Assembly: GCA_965208975.1 (NCBI GenBank)
Contig: CBDBQH010000001.1
Span: 744,001-808,000 of the forward strand
Direction: 5' to 3'
DNA: 64,000 bases
Source of the DNA: G963663315 sp965208975
Lineage (GTDB): Bacteria; Pseudomonadota; Gammaproteobacteria; Arenicellales; Poriferihabitantaceae
In this document: positions 18,195 to 25,287 of the stretch, one piece after another
How the letters are laid out: every line of letters begins with the position of its first letter
How positions within the stretch are numbered: the first letter of the stretch is position 1
Position numbers and translations under genes: made by a program
The notes under the pieces: model-generated
What the model saw: the letters and a program-made list of their open reading frames with translations, nothing else
The model's database searches: none
Told to the model about the DNA's origin: nothing

Positions 18195-19088
18195 ATGAAT
18201 GATCCGGGTATTTCACTAATCGAAGACGGCCGCCCGCTGAGCGGGTCGGAAATAGTGGATATGGGACGTTCATTTCCGTTGTTGAGCAATGCCGGGCTGG
18301 CCGGCATTTATCAGGCGCCATCGCGTAACCAGTACGGCGAAGAGCGGGAAATCAACATTGTCGGTGAATTGCCCCTTACCATAAAAGTAGACGGACAGGA
18401 GCTGGTCACGTTGATGACACTCGGCACCCATCCTGAAATGCTGGCGCTGGGATATTTGCGAAACCAGACCCTGTTTGACAGTCCGCTGGACATAAAATCC
18501 ATCCAGGTAGACTGGGAGCGTGAGCTGGCTGAAGTTACCACGATAGACGGACGCGGCATACGTGGATTTGACACCACCAGAAGAACCGTCACCAGTGGCT
18601 GCGGTCAGGGTACGATATTGAGTTGTACCCTGGATAAATTGTATCGACACAGATTGCCGGATGTCGAGATCAGGCAGTCGGATATTTACCGGGTATTGAA
18701 ACAGGTTGCCGGATTCAACCAGGCTTACCGGGCCGCCGGTTCGGTGCATGGGTGCGGACTGTGCGAGAACGGGGAGGTACTGAGCTTTATCGAAGATGTG
18801 GGCCGCCATAACGCGATGGATACTATTTCCGGAGAAATGTGGTTGAAGGGAATATCCGGCAATGACAAGATATTCTACACCACGGGCAGGTTGACTTCGG
18901 AGATTGTGATGAAAGCGGCCCTGATGGGCATTGCGGTACTGGTTTCCCGTAACGGAACGACCAATATGGGCTATGATCTTGCGGTGGATCTGGGTGTGAC
19001 CTTGATCGCCCGGGCGAAAAGCCGGCATTTTACGGCGTTAAATGCCGATAATCTGATATTTGACGCCAGGCCAAAAAGGAGCAGGTAA
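18195..19088 (+). CDS. fdhD: Formate dehydrogenase accessory sulfurtransferase FdhD
   Basis: From the ATG at 18195 the protein has 297 residues (a TTG at 18168 is less likely). FdhD transfers sulfur from IscS to the molybdenum cofactor of formate dehydrogenases. The cofactor-binding FIEDVGRHNAMDTI motif and the FYTTGRLTSEIVMKAA helix are present. The catalytic loop reads RRTVTSGCGQGT, with one cysteine where E. coli has a CxxC pair; a second CGLC cluster (HGCGLCENG) sits just before the EDVGRHNA motif. No formate dehydrogenase gene is in the window. Confidence 0.92.
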   Translation: MNDPGISLIEDGRPLSGSEIVDMGRSFPLLSNAGLAGIYQAPSRNQYGEEREINIVGELPLTIKVDGQELVTLMTLGTHPEMLALGYLRNQTLFDSPLDIKSIQVDWERELAEVTTIDGRGIRGFDTTRRTVTSGCGQGTILSCTLDKLYRHRLPDVEIRQSDIYRVLKQVAGFNQAYRAAGSVHGCGLCENGEVLSFIEDVGRHNAMDTISGEMWLKGISGNDKIFYTTGRLTSEIVMKAALMGIAVLVSRNGTTNMGYDLAVDLGVTLIARAKSRHFTALNADNLIFDARPKRSR

Positions 19089-19129
19089 CCCGAACAGGTA
19101 ACCCGATTTTGCCTGTTTCCTGAACAGGC
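19082..19129. repeat. Tandem 13-bp repeat and hairpin between fdhD and the GS-like gene
   Basis: CAGGTAACCCGAA is repeated at 19082-19094 and 19095-19106 (last base different), starting inside the fdhD stop region. It is followed by a perfect 7-bp stem (GCCTGTT / AACAGGC, 5-nt loop) at 19111-19129. The hairpin lies between convergent genes and could act as a terminator, but it lacks a U-tract on either side. Confidence 0.55.
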
Positions 19130-19141
19130 AACCCGCTTGCG

Positions 19142-20521
19142 CTAAACGCTGAGCAGCAGATGTTCTCTTTCCCAGGCGCTGATGACGTTCAGGAAGATGT
19201 TGTACTCGTGATGCTTGACACTGCTATACAGCCGGACAAATTTCTCGCCGAGCATTTCATGCAGTTCTTCGCGCTTGAGCAGTTCATTGACGGCCTCCCT
19301 CAAGGTATGGGGCAGGGTGGTCGTCATTTCGCCAGCATTTCCTGAAACCGGCTGCTTCGGCTCAATCCGACGCTGTATTCCAAGGTAACCACAGGCTAAA
19401 GACGCCGCAATGGCGAGATACGGGTTGACATCGGCGCCCGCGATCCGGTTTTCCACCCGGCGCGCCTGGGGATTTGAAACCGGGACACGCAATCCCGCGG
19501 TACGGTTGTCGTAACCCCACTCGATATTGATCGGAGTGCCGAATTGATCAGGCGCCAGTCGGCGGTAGGAATTGACGTTGGGCGCGATCAGCGCCATGGC
19601 AGCGGGAAGGTACTGTTGCAGTCCACCGATATACCAGCGGAATAATTCGCTTTCCCGGCCATCCGGGCGCGTAAAAACATTCGCGCCTGTACCATCCACC
19701 AGGCTCTGATGCAGGTGCATGGCGCTGCCGGGCTGGTTTTCCATCGGCGCGGCCATGAAGGTGGCATACATTTCATGGCGCAAGGCCACTTCCCGCATGC
19801 CCCGCTTGAACAGGAAAACCTGATCAGCCAGTTCCAGCGCGTCACCATGCAGAAGATTGATTTCCATTTGGGTGACGCCGGATTCATGGATCAGGGTCTC
19901 TATGCCAATGTCCTGGGTTTCACAATAGTCGTACAGGTCCTCGAACAGCGGGTCGAACTCATTGACCGCGTCAATGCTGAAGGACTGTCTGCCAGCTTCC
20001 GGCCGCCCGGAGCGACCGACTGGCGGTTCCAGCGGGTAATCGGCGTCCGGGTTCCGTTGTACCAGGTAAAACTCCACTTCGGGGGCTACCACCGGCATCC
20101 AGCCATGTTCCTGATAGAAATTCAGAACCCTTCTTAATACCTGTCTCGGAGAAACCTCTACCGGCTTCCCGTCAAAATGATAACAGTCGTGAATGATGAC
20201 CGCAGTGGGGTCATTGGCAAAGGGAACCGGGCGCACCGTGGAGGGATCCGGTTTCAGGAATACATCGCCGTCCGATTCGTCCAGCACGTCCCACTCATCC
20301 GGATAATCCCCATTCACGGTTTGCCCGAAGATGCTTTCGGGCAACCGCAGTCCGACATCTTCCTGATATTTTCTGGCTGGCAGGATTTTCCCTTTCGCGG
20401 CGCCGGTCATATCCGGAATGACCGCTTCAATCTCTTCGATGTGATTGCTGTCGAGCCAGTTTCGAAGATCAGCCGGGAGCTTGCCTCTGGCCTTGTTTTC
20501 TACAGGAATATCTGTTGACAT
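19142..20521 (-). CDS. Glutamine-synthetase family ligase, PuuA-like
   Basis: This 459-residue member of the glutamine synthetase family has the beta-grasp N-terminus (EEIEAVIPDMTGAAKGK), metal ligands in VVAPEVEFYLV and the ATP region SAMHLHQSLVDG. It also shows the substrate loop RTAGLRVPV and ENRIAGADVNPYLAIAA. The PDMTG and PAMP-like start and length place it with gamma-glutamylputrescine synthetase (PuuA) and relatives rather than with housekeeping GlnA: there is no adenylylation Tyr region. It would ligate glutamate to a polyamine or other amine. The exact substrate is not shown by the sequence. Confidence 0.85.
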   Translation of the reverse strand: MSTDIPVENKARGKLPADLRNWLDSNHIEEIEAVIPDMTGAAKGKILPARKYQEDVGLRLPESIFGQTVNGDYPDEWDVLDESDGDVFLKPDPSTVRPVPFANDPTAVIIHDCYHFDGKPVEVSPRQVLRRVLNFYQEHGWMPVVAPEVEFYLVQRNPDADYPLEPPVGRSGRPEAGRQSFSIDAVNEFDPLFEDLYDYCETQDIGIETLIHESGVTQMEINLLHGDALELADQVFLFKRGMREVALRHEMYATFMAAPMENQPGSAMHLHQSLVDGTGANVFTRPDGRESELFRWYIGGLQQYLPAAMALIAPNVNSYRRLAPDQFGTPINIEWGYDNRTAGLRVPVSNPQARRVENRIAGADVNPYLAIAASLACGYLGIQRRIEPKQPVSGNAGEMTTTLPHTLREAVNELLKREELHEMLGEKFVRLYSSVKHHEYNIFLNVISAWEREHLLLSV

Positions 20522-20575
20522 TTTCAGTACTTGAGAGGGTATGGGCGTATTGTACTACTGATCCGGTATGGATGC

Positions 20576-20599
20576 GGATGCGGTTTCGGATGCGGTTTC
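20576..20599. repeat. 12-bp perfect tandem duplication upstream of the GS-like gene
   Basis: GGATGCGGTTTC occurs twice in a row (20576-20587, 20588-20599) in the 115-bp spacer between secB and the GS-like gene. Confidence 0.8.
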
Positions 20600-20636
20600 G
20601 TTACCGGGTAGAAACCAGCAGATGATTGAATGGGAT

Positions 20637-21086
20637 CTAAAGTACTGTTTCCCCTGATTCCCGTTGCTCATGGAGCGTTGCGAAATCCGGTGGATTCAGG
20701 TTCAGTGTCGGTAGTCCGCCGTCACGCGCCAGGTCGGCGATAATGCGATCCACCCAGGGGAACAGGATACGCGGAGCCTCGCGCAACAAGAAGCGATGGC
20801 GAGCATCCTCATCCAGGTCAATCAGCTCAAACAGGCCGGCATAGATCAATTCGACGAGAAATACGATCTGATGCTCCCTGTGCGCGGTGACCTCAACCGT
20901 CAGCGCGACCTCGTGCAGGTCATCCAGACTCCGGCTGTCGACGCGGACGGATACGTCGAGGCTCAGGTCGTCCTTGTCCGGCGCCGCCGGGGCGCCGGGG
21001 TTTTCGAAAGACAGGTCGCGGATATAGCGTCCGTGCAGCACAACATTGGGCGGGTCTTGTTCGTTTGACGGTTTATTCTGATTCAT
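20637..21086 (-). CDS. secB: SecB protein-export chaperone
   Basis: A 149-residue acidic protein matching SecB: HGRYIRDLSFENPGAP, the beta-strand core LTVEVTAHREHQIVFLVELIYAGLF, and the signature REAPRILFPWVDRIIADLARDGGLPTLNLNPPDF. SecB tetramers keep precursors unfolded and pass them to SecA. In most gammaproteobacteria secB sits near gpsA or grxC; here it is 21 bp downstream of an oxygenase gene, as the last gene of the collagen operon. It could be the cell's only SecB or a dedicated paralogue. The operon position suggests a role in exporting the two long, proline-rich collagen precursors. Confidence 0.93.
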   Translation of the reverse strand: MNQNKPSNEQDPPNVVLHGRYIRDLSFENPGAPAAPDKDDLSLDVSVRVDSRSLDDLHEVALTVEVTAHREHQIVFLVELIYAGLFELIDLDEDARHRFLLREAPRILFPWVDRIIADLARDGGLPTLNLNPPDFATLHEQRESGETVL

Positions 21087-21107
21087 GGCGCGTAAAATCT
21101 CCTCAGC

Positions 21108-21695
21108 CTATCGCCATCCCGGGCCCGGATACCAGCCGACCAGGGAATAGCGGATACCACGGGTCACGCGCGAGACTTCGTGCATCACCAGAGACGGGAA
21201 AACCAGTACCGTGCCGCGCCGACGCAGGACATCGGCGGGCGGCTGGGCGGATACATAATGCATCAGAAAATCGCCGCCTTCGTAGTCATCGGGAGCGGAC
21301 AGCTGCACGATGACGCTTAACTTGCGCTGGGTCGGACGGTCTCCACTGACCAGCAGGGTATCCTGATGGGCATGGTAATAATGGCCGCCCTCGCCGGTAT
21401 CGCCCCGATAGACACTGAATTGCAGACTGCGAGCGCCCTGCCGATTGTAGTCTACCCCGAACCACTCATCGTTGGCCTCGTCCACGCAGTAGTCAACCAG
21501 TTGAAAGACATGAAAGAACGCCGGGTCCCGGCGCGACAGGAAGATCACCTCGCTGTGACGAATATCCGGGTTTACTTCGGTGTTGGCGTGCCCGACCGTA
21601 CCGAGCGCCGTATCCCGCTGCAACGCGTCGTCGATGATTGCCTGGCATTCCTGTGCGGAAACCAGAGAATCATAATAGGCCCATTCGCTTCTCAT
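21108..21695 (-). CDS. 2-oxoglutarate/Fe(II) oxygenase, prolyl-hydroxylase-like (B)
   Basis: The protein has 195 residues from the ATG at 21695, which overlaps the stop of the upstream oxygenase gene (TAATG). A start 12 codons earlier is possible but less likely. The double-stranded beta-helix iron site is H110-x-D112 (HAHQD) with distal H172 (MHEVSRVTRG) and the 2-oxoglutarate-binding R182 (GIRYSLVGW). This is the Fe2OG_Oxy_3/P4H arrangement. It resembles PKHD-type hydroxylases, whose known bacterial and eukaryotic relatives hydroxylate prolines in proteins. There is no signal peptide, so it acts in the cytosol. Its place directly behind two collagen genes makes Gly-X-Pro sequences the obvious candidate substrate. 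That substrate is an inference. Confidence 0.85.
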   Translation of the reverse strand: MRSEWAYYDSLVSAQECQAIIDDALQRDTALGTVGHANTEVNPDIRHSEVIFLSRRDPAFFHVFQLVDYCVDEANDEWFGVDYNRQGARSLQFSVYRGDTGEGGHYYHAHQDTLLVSGDRPTQRKLSVIVQLSAPDDYEGGDFLMHYVSAQPPADVLRRRGTVLVFPSLVMHEVSRVTRGIRYSLVGWYPGPGWR

Positions 21696-22306
21696 TACCG
21701 TTCCCTGCGGTTTGCATCGCCGGTATACCATGAGGCCAGTGTGTGTCGCTTGCCCGATACCAGCGGATGTACACCGTGGGGCAGGGAAGACGGGTAGGCG
21801 ATCATCCTGCCCGCTTGCGGCGGCGCTTCAATCCCGACTGTCGGGAAAACGGTGGCGCCGCCGTGGCACGATGTGAGATACAGGATACTGGAATACAGCC
21901 GGTGCTCGAAATGCGGTGGCAGGTCGTCGCGGTGGACACTCATGCGCTGACCTTCCCGCCACAGCACCAGGTCGGTATATTCGGGGTAGACGATGCTGCC
22001 GTGCAGTCCTGCGGACAGGCGTTCGGCGATGCGGCGGCGCGCGTCCTGCATGATCTTTCGTATGCGCAGATTGTCGACCCGGGCGTAGTTGATCTGCCGC
22101 CAGGAAAAGAAAGGCTCGATATTCTCTTGCCCCAGGCGTCTTACGTTCGCCTCGAGAAATGCCGACAGAGTGGCACACTGCGCCAGCGACAGAAAGCCAT
22201 CTTCGCTGAGCAGCGGAACCGTCGGGCGGGTTTGCCAGAGAGCGGGGCGGGTATCGCTGGGGTTCCGCCTCTCTTGTCGCCTCGGTGGGCAGGGCGCCGC
22301 TACCAT
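21695..22306 (-). CDS. 2-oxoglutarate/Fe(II) oxygenase, prolyl-4-hydroxylase-like (A)
   Basis: A 203-residue protein with iron ligands H125-x-D127 (SVHRDD), distal H177 (LPHGVHPLVSGKR) and a basic 2-oxoglutarate anchor at R187 (K186 adjacent). This is the classic P4H alpha-subunit catalytic domain pattern, in which the distal His is followed about ten residues later by Lys/Arg. The first 30 residues are Arg/Pro-rich and not a signal peptide. The start ATG lies inside the end of the collagen gene (overlap 7 bp) and the stop overlaps the start of oxygenase B. It differs strongly from B outside the motifs, so the two may have different specificities or form a complex. Confidence 0.87.
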   Translation of the reverse strand: MVAAPCPPRRQERRNPSDTRPALWQTRPTVPLLSEDGFLSLAQCATLSAFLEANVRRLGQENIEPFFSWRQINYARVDNLRIRKIMQDARRRIAERLSAGLHGSIVYPEYTDLVLWREGQRMSVHRDDLPPHFEHRLYSSILYLTSCHGGATVFPTVGIEAPPQAGRMIAYPSSLPHGVHPLVSGKRHTLASWYTGDANRRER

Positions 22307-23742
22307 CGCCAGGCAAAACTCATGCTCAGACGGGTTTGCGAATAGTCGAAGCCATAAGCGATACCGACATTTACCTCGGAGCTGATTGTATCGGGCAGGA
22401 ACAATGCGCCAGCTGGCAGACGGAAAGCTGCGGCGCTCGCAATGGCGTTGCCGGAGCGGTAATGCCCCAGTCGCACCGAGAAGGCCCGCTCCTTGTTATA
22501 TGGAATACGCATGCCGCCCAGGGCAATCGCCATAGCGGTTTCCTCATGCAATTCGGCGCGCAGATCATTGAACGACAGCTGCATCGAATGGAGCTGCTGA
22601 CTGTGCTCGTTGACTTCTCTGACCGCGGTGTCAATGCGGTTATTCTGGCGCTCGAGCCAGCCCTGAGGCAGGCGGGGTTGGCCCGGCGGCCCCGGTGGTC
22701 CCGGCGGGCCGGGCGGACCTGCTGGAATGCGCGTTATGCCCGTCTCTCCTTTGGCTCCTGCTGGCCCCGCTGGTCCCGGCGGGCCGGATTGACTGCCGAC
22801 TGCCCCCGCTGGACCTGGAGGCCCCGCGGCTCCCGGCGCTCCGTCCTCCCCCGCTCGCCCCGGGTTGACACCACCCGATCCCGGAGGCCCCGTTGGTCCT
22901 GGCGGGCCAGCAATGCCTGCCAGCCCGGGCGTTCCGTCCGCCCCCGCCGGGCCTGTATCCCCGCCTGGTCCCTTAACCCCTGGAGGGCCTGCCGACCCTG
23001 GCGTTCCGGCCGCTCCCGGATCTCCCGGGTTGGCGCCTCCCGTTCCTGGAGGTCCCGGTGCTCCTTGCGGACCCGGCTGCCCCCGTGTTCCCGGCTGCCC
23101 CTGCGCTCCCGTCTCTCCCTGCGTTCCCGGTGGCCCCGCTGCCCCGGCAGGCCCGGCATCGCCCGTCGCTCCAGGCGCTCCCGTCGCTCCGGCTACTCCC
23201 GGTGTCCCCGTCAATCCGGGTGGTCCCTGTATCCCGGCAGGCCCCGGCTGTCCGGGCGGCCCCACTGGACTACTTCCCGGCGCTCCAGGCGCTCCCGTCG
23301 CTCCCCGCGCACCCGGTGTCCCCGGCGGTCCTGCTGTTGTACTGGGTGTCCCGGCTGGGCCGGTTGGGCCTCGCAAGCCCCCCGCAAACTCAAAGACTAT
23401 ACCCGCCGGCCCCGCGGGTCCGGCTGGGCCTTGCTCTCCCGGCGCTCCCGGGTCTCCTACTGGCCCCTGTTGTGTCCCTGGTGGCCCCTGAAGCCCTGGC
23501 GGGCCGGGTCGTCCGGGCGGGCCGGGTGGTCCTGCATCTTGCGCCTGGGCGTCAACCGGGTAGAAGCCTCCGACTGAGGTAAGCCCCGCAGTGCCGGCAA
23601 TAGCCAGCGAGGTGGCTCCGACCACCCCCGTGACTGATACCGGGTCATACCAAGTTCGCCGTTTCCACGGTATATCCGGCAGGGCGCCACGGTGGTCTTG
23701 CGCCGACTGCGTTGTGTGCTTCGACTTTGGCAGGTTCTTCAC
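22300..23742 (-). CDS. Collagen-like protein with YadA-type trimeric anchor (2)
   Basis: A 480-residue protein. Residues 1-70 are a basic then hydrophobic export region ending in AQA, followed by QD (likely signal cleavage). About 71-355 is Gly-X-Y collagen sequence rich in GPP, GPA and GxP triplets and ending in a run of GPP triplets. The triplets are broken by short inserts, one of them GIVFEFAGG. About 360-400 is a coiled-coil stalk (NNRIDTAVREVNEHSQQLHSMQLSFNDL cut here for brevity to its heptads), and the last 75 residues are the YadA C-terminal barrel (AIALGGMR, LGHYRSGNAIA, ending in W). A GTG start overlaps the upstream stop (TAGTG). The protein should trimerise, forming a triple helix outside the cell. 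Confidence 0.9.
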   Translation of the reverse strand: MKNLPKSKHTTQSAQDHRGALPDIPWKRRTWYDPVSVTGVVGATSLAIAGTAGLTSVGGFYPVDAQAQDAGPPGPPGRPGPPGLQGPPGTQQGPVGDPGAPGEQGPAGPAGPAGIVFEFAGGLRGPTGPAGTPSTTAGPPGTPGARGATGAPGAPGSSPVGPPGQPGPAGIQGPPGLTGTPGVAGATGAPGATGDAGPAGAAGPPGTQGETGAQGQPGTRGQPGPQGAPGPPGTGGANPGDPGAAGTPGSAGPPGVKGPGGDTGPAGADGTPGLAGIAGPPGPTGPPGSGGVNPGRAGEDGAPGAAGPPGPAGAVGSQSGPPGPAGPAGAKGETGITRIPAGPPGPPGPPGPPGQPRLPQGWLERQNNRIDTAVREVNEHSQQLHSMQLSFNDLRAELHEETAMAIALGGMRIPYNKERAFSVRLGHYRSGNAIASAAAFRLPAGALFLPDTISSEVNVGIAYGFDYSQTRLSMSFAWRW

Positions 23743-25145
23743 TACCAGCCCCAGGTAATACCCGCAGTCGCACCGGTCTGCGAATACTCGAAACCGCGTG
23801 AAATACCGACATCCACTACAACACTGGTTGTTTCGGGCAGACGAAAGACATCGGGTGGCAGGCGAAAGGCGCCGGCGGCGGCAATCGCGCTCCCGGAGCG
23901 ATAATGGCCTAATCTCAACGAGACCGCCCGCCCCGCATTGTCGGGGAGGCGCATGCCGCCCAGGGCAATGGCAACCGCCGTTCCCTCATGCGATTCGGCG
24001 CGCAAGTTGTCGAACGACAGCTGCAGAGATTCGATCTTCTGATCATTCTCGCTGATACTCCTGACCGTATCATCAATGCGTGTTTCCTGGTGTGTGAGCC
24101 AGCCTTCCGGCAGCCCTGGCGGGCCGGGCGGGCCCGGTGGGCCGGGAGGTCCCGGCGGACCTGATTGTGCGCTTGTCGTGCCGCTATCCCCTGGTGGTCC
24201 CGGCGCTCCGGGTGGTCCGGGCGGACCCGGCTGGATACTGCCCGTTCCCTGTGCTCCGGGCGGCCCCGGTGGGCCGGGAGGTCCCGGGTCGCCATCCGCT
24301 CCTGCCGGGCCTGTGTTAGTGTTTCCCGCAGGTCCCGCTGGCCCCGGCGGCCCTTGTTCTCCCTGTGCTCCCGACGCTCCGCTTGTTCCGGGCGGCCCCG
24401 GGTCACCCTTCGCTCCCGGTGTCCCTTGCGGGCCGGTATTTCCCGGCGCCCCCTGCGCTCCAGGCGGACCTGATGTGGAACTACCCGGCGCTCCTTGAAT
24501 TCCCGGTGGTCCGGGAGTCCCCGCTACCCCTTGCGGGCCGGTATCTCCCGGTGTGCCTGGGCTGCCCGGTGGGCCGGGTTGCCCTTGCGGGCCGGTATCT
24601 CCCTTCGCCCCGGCGGCCCCCGGCAGCCCTGTCGGGCCGTCTGGCCCTGGCGGGCCGAGCGTTCCTGGCGTTCCTGGCGTTCCTGTTGCTCCTTGCGCTC
24701 CGGGTGTTCCCGGCGTTCCAGATGGGCCTGTGTCACCGGCGGCGCCTGTCAGGCCTGCGGGCCCCTGTGGTCCTGGATCTCCCGGCGGTCCCTGCTGCCC
24801 CGGCGGCCCCGGCGGCCCTTCAACTTGATCCATCCCTGGTGGTCCTGCTGGCCCCTCGCTTCCCGGCGGACCTTGAGTACCCGGTTCCCCCTGCGCTCCG
24901 GGAGGGCCTGCGGGTCCCGGTGGTCCTGTCGGACCGTCTGACCCTGGTGGTCCGGGTGGGCCTTGCTGCGCCTGCGCGTCAGTTAGTACCCCCCCCCCCC
25001 ACTCGGTGAGTTCCGCAGCGCCGGCCAGAACCAGCGAGGTAGCCCCGACCGCGACCGGGTTATACCAGTTCCAACGCTTGTCCGGCAGACTCGGGAGGGC
25101 GGAAGGGATGCCTTGATCGTTTTCTTTAGTTGTTGATTTTTTCAT
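23742..25145 (-). CDS. Collagen-like protein with YadA-type trimeric anchor (1), phase-variable
   Basis: A 467-residue protein and first gene of the operon. Residues 1-60 form an export signal with the conserved WYNPVAVGATSLVLAGAAEL stretch shared with its neighbour, and AQA cleavage. About 62-345 is Gly-X-Y sequence (roughly 94 triplets), very rich in GPP and ending GPPGPPGPPGPPGLP. About 347-390 is a heptad stalk (RIDDTVRSISENDQKIESLQ), then a YadA-type barrel ending ITWGW. Twelve consecutive G residues code for W-G-G-G-V just before the cleavage site. With twelve the frame is open; one more or fewer would shift it. Interruptions such as GNTNTG and GTGSIQPG break the triplets. Confidence 0.9.
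   Translation of the reverse strand: MKKSTTKENDQGIPSALPSLPDKRWNWYNPVAVGATSLVLAGAAELTEWGGGVLTDAQAQQGPPGPPGSDGPTGPPGPAGPPGAQGEPGTQGPPGSEGPAGPPGMDQVEGPPGPPGQQGPPGDPGPQGPAGLTGAAGDTGPSGTPGTPGAQGATGTPGTPGTLGPPGPDGPTGLPGAAGAKGDTGPQGQPGPPGSPGTPGDTGPQGVAGTPGPPGIQGAPGSSTSGPPGAQGAPGNTGPQGTPGAKGDPGPPGTSGASGAQGEQGPPGPAGPAGNTNTGPAGADGDPGPPGPPGPPGAQGTGSIQPGPPGPPGAPGPPGDSGTTSAQSGPPGPPGPPGPPGPPGLPEGWLTHQETRIDDTVRSISENDQKIESLQLSFDNLRAESHEGTAVAIALGGMRLPDNAGRAVSLRLGHYRSGSAIAAAGAFRLPPDVFRLPETTSVVVDVGISRGFEYSQTGATAGITWGW
24989..25000 (-). repeat. Poly-G (12) tract, predicted phase-variation switch
   Basis: Twelve C on the + strand, thus G12 in the coding strand of the first collagen gene, at codons 49-53, before the signal cleavage site. 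Long homopolymeric G tracts in surface-protein genes change length by slipped-strand mispairing and switch expression on and off. The neighbouring collagen gene has no such tract at the equivalent place. The tract is in the ON length here. Confidence 0.8.
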
Positions 25146-25201
25146 GCTGATTACTGGGTCGGGGGATGCAAAATAGTCGCCTCGGAGCTACATGGAAACG
25201 G

Positions 25202-25230
25202 ATAATATAGATTGACTTCATACCTGTCAA
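25202..25230 (-). promoter_or_regulatory. Near-consensus sigma-70 promoter of the collagen operon
   Basis: Read on the minus strand: perfect -35 TTGACA (25230-25225), 17-bp spacer, -10 TATTAT (25207-25202, 5/6). Expected transcript start is about 50 bp before the first collagen start codon. The match is the best in the window together with the vapBC promoter at 39071, so the operon is probably transcribed strongly without an activator, with control left to the G-tract. Confidence 0.75.
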
Positions 25231-25287
25231 CCGGCAGAGTTATCCAATGGAAGATGAGCCTGAAATGATCGTTGCTGGTGGACGGGC

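Noticed and set aside
22865..23491. A Gly-Pro-rich, collagen-looking frame of 208 codons on the plus strand (also 24076-24498 and 24553-24828).
   Set aside because: The complement of Gly-Pro codons is again Gly-Pro. These lack signal peptide, anchor and operon context, which the minus-strand genes have.
22285..23577. A 430-codon Arg/Trp/Ser-rich frame on the plus strand.
   Set aside because: It is the antisense of the collagen gene; GGN-CCN repeats keep several frames open on both strands.
22700..25000. Dense short repeats considered as a CRISPR array, together with the 56422-64000 repeats.
   Set aside because: No constant repeat/spacer periodicity; both are coding repeats of collagen and Calx-beta modules.
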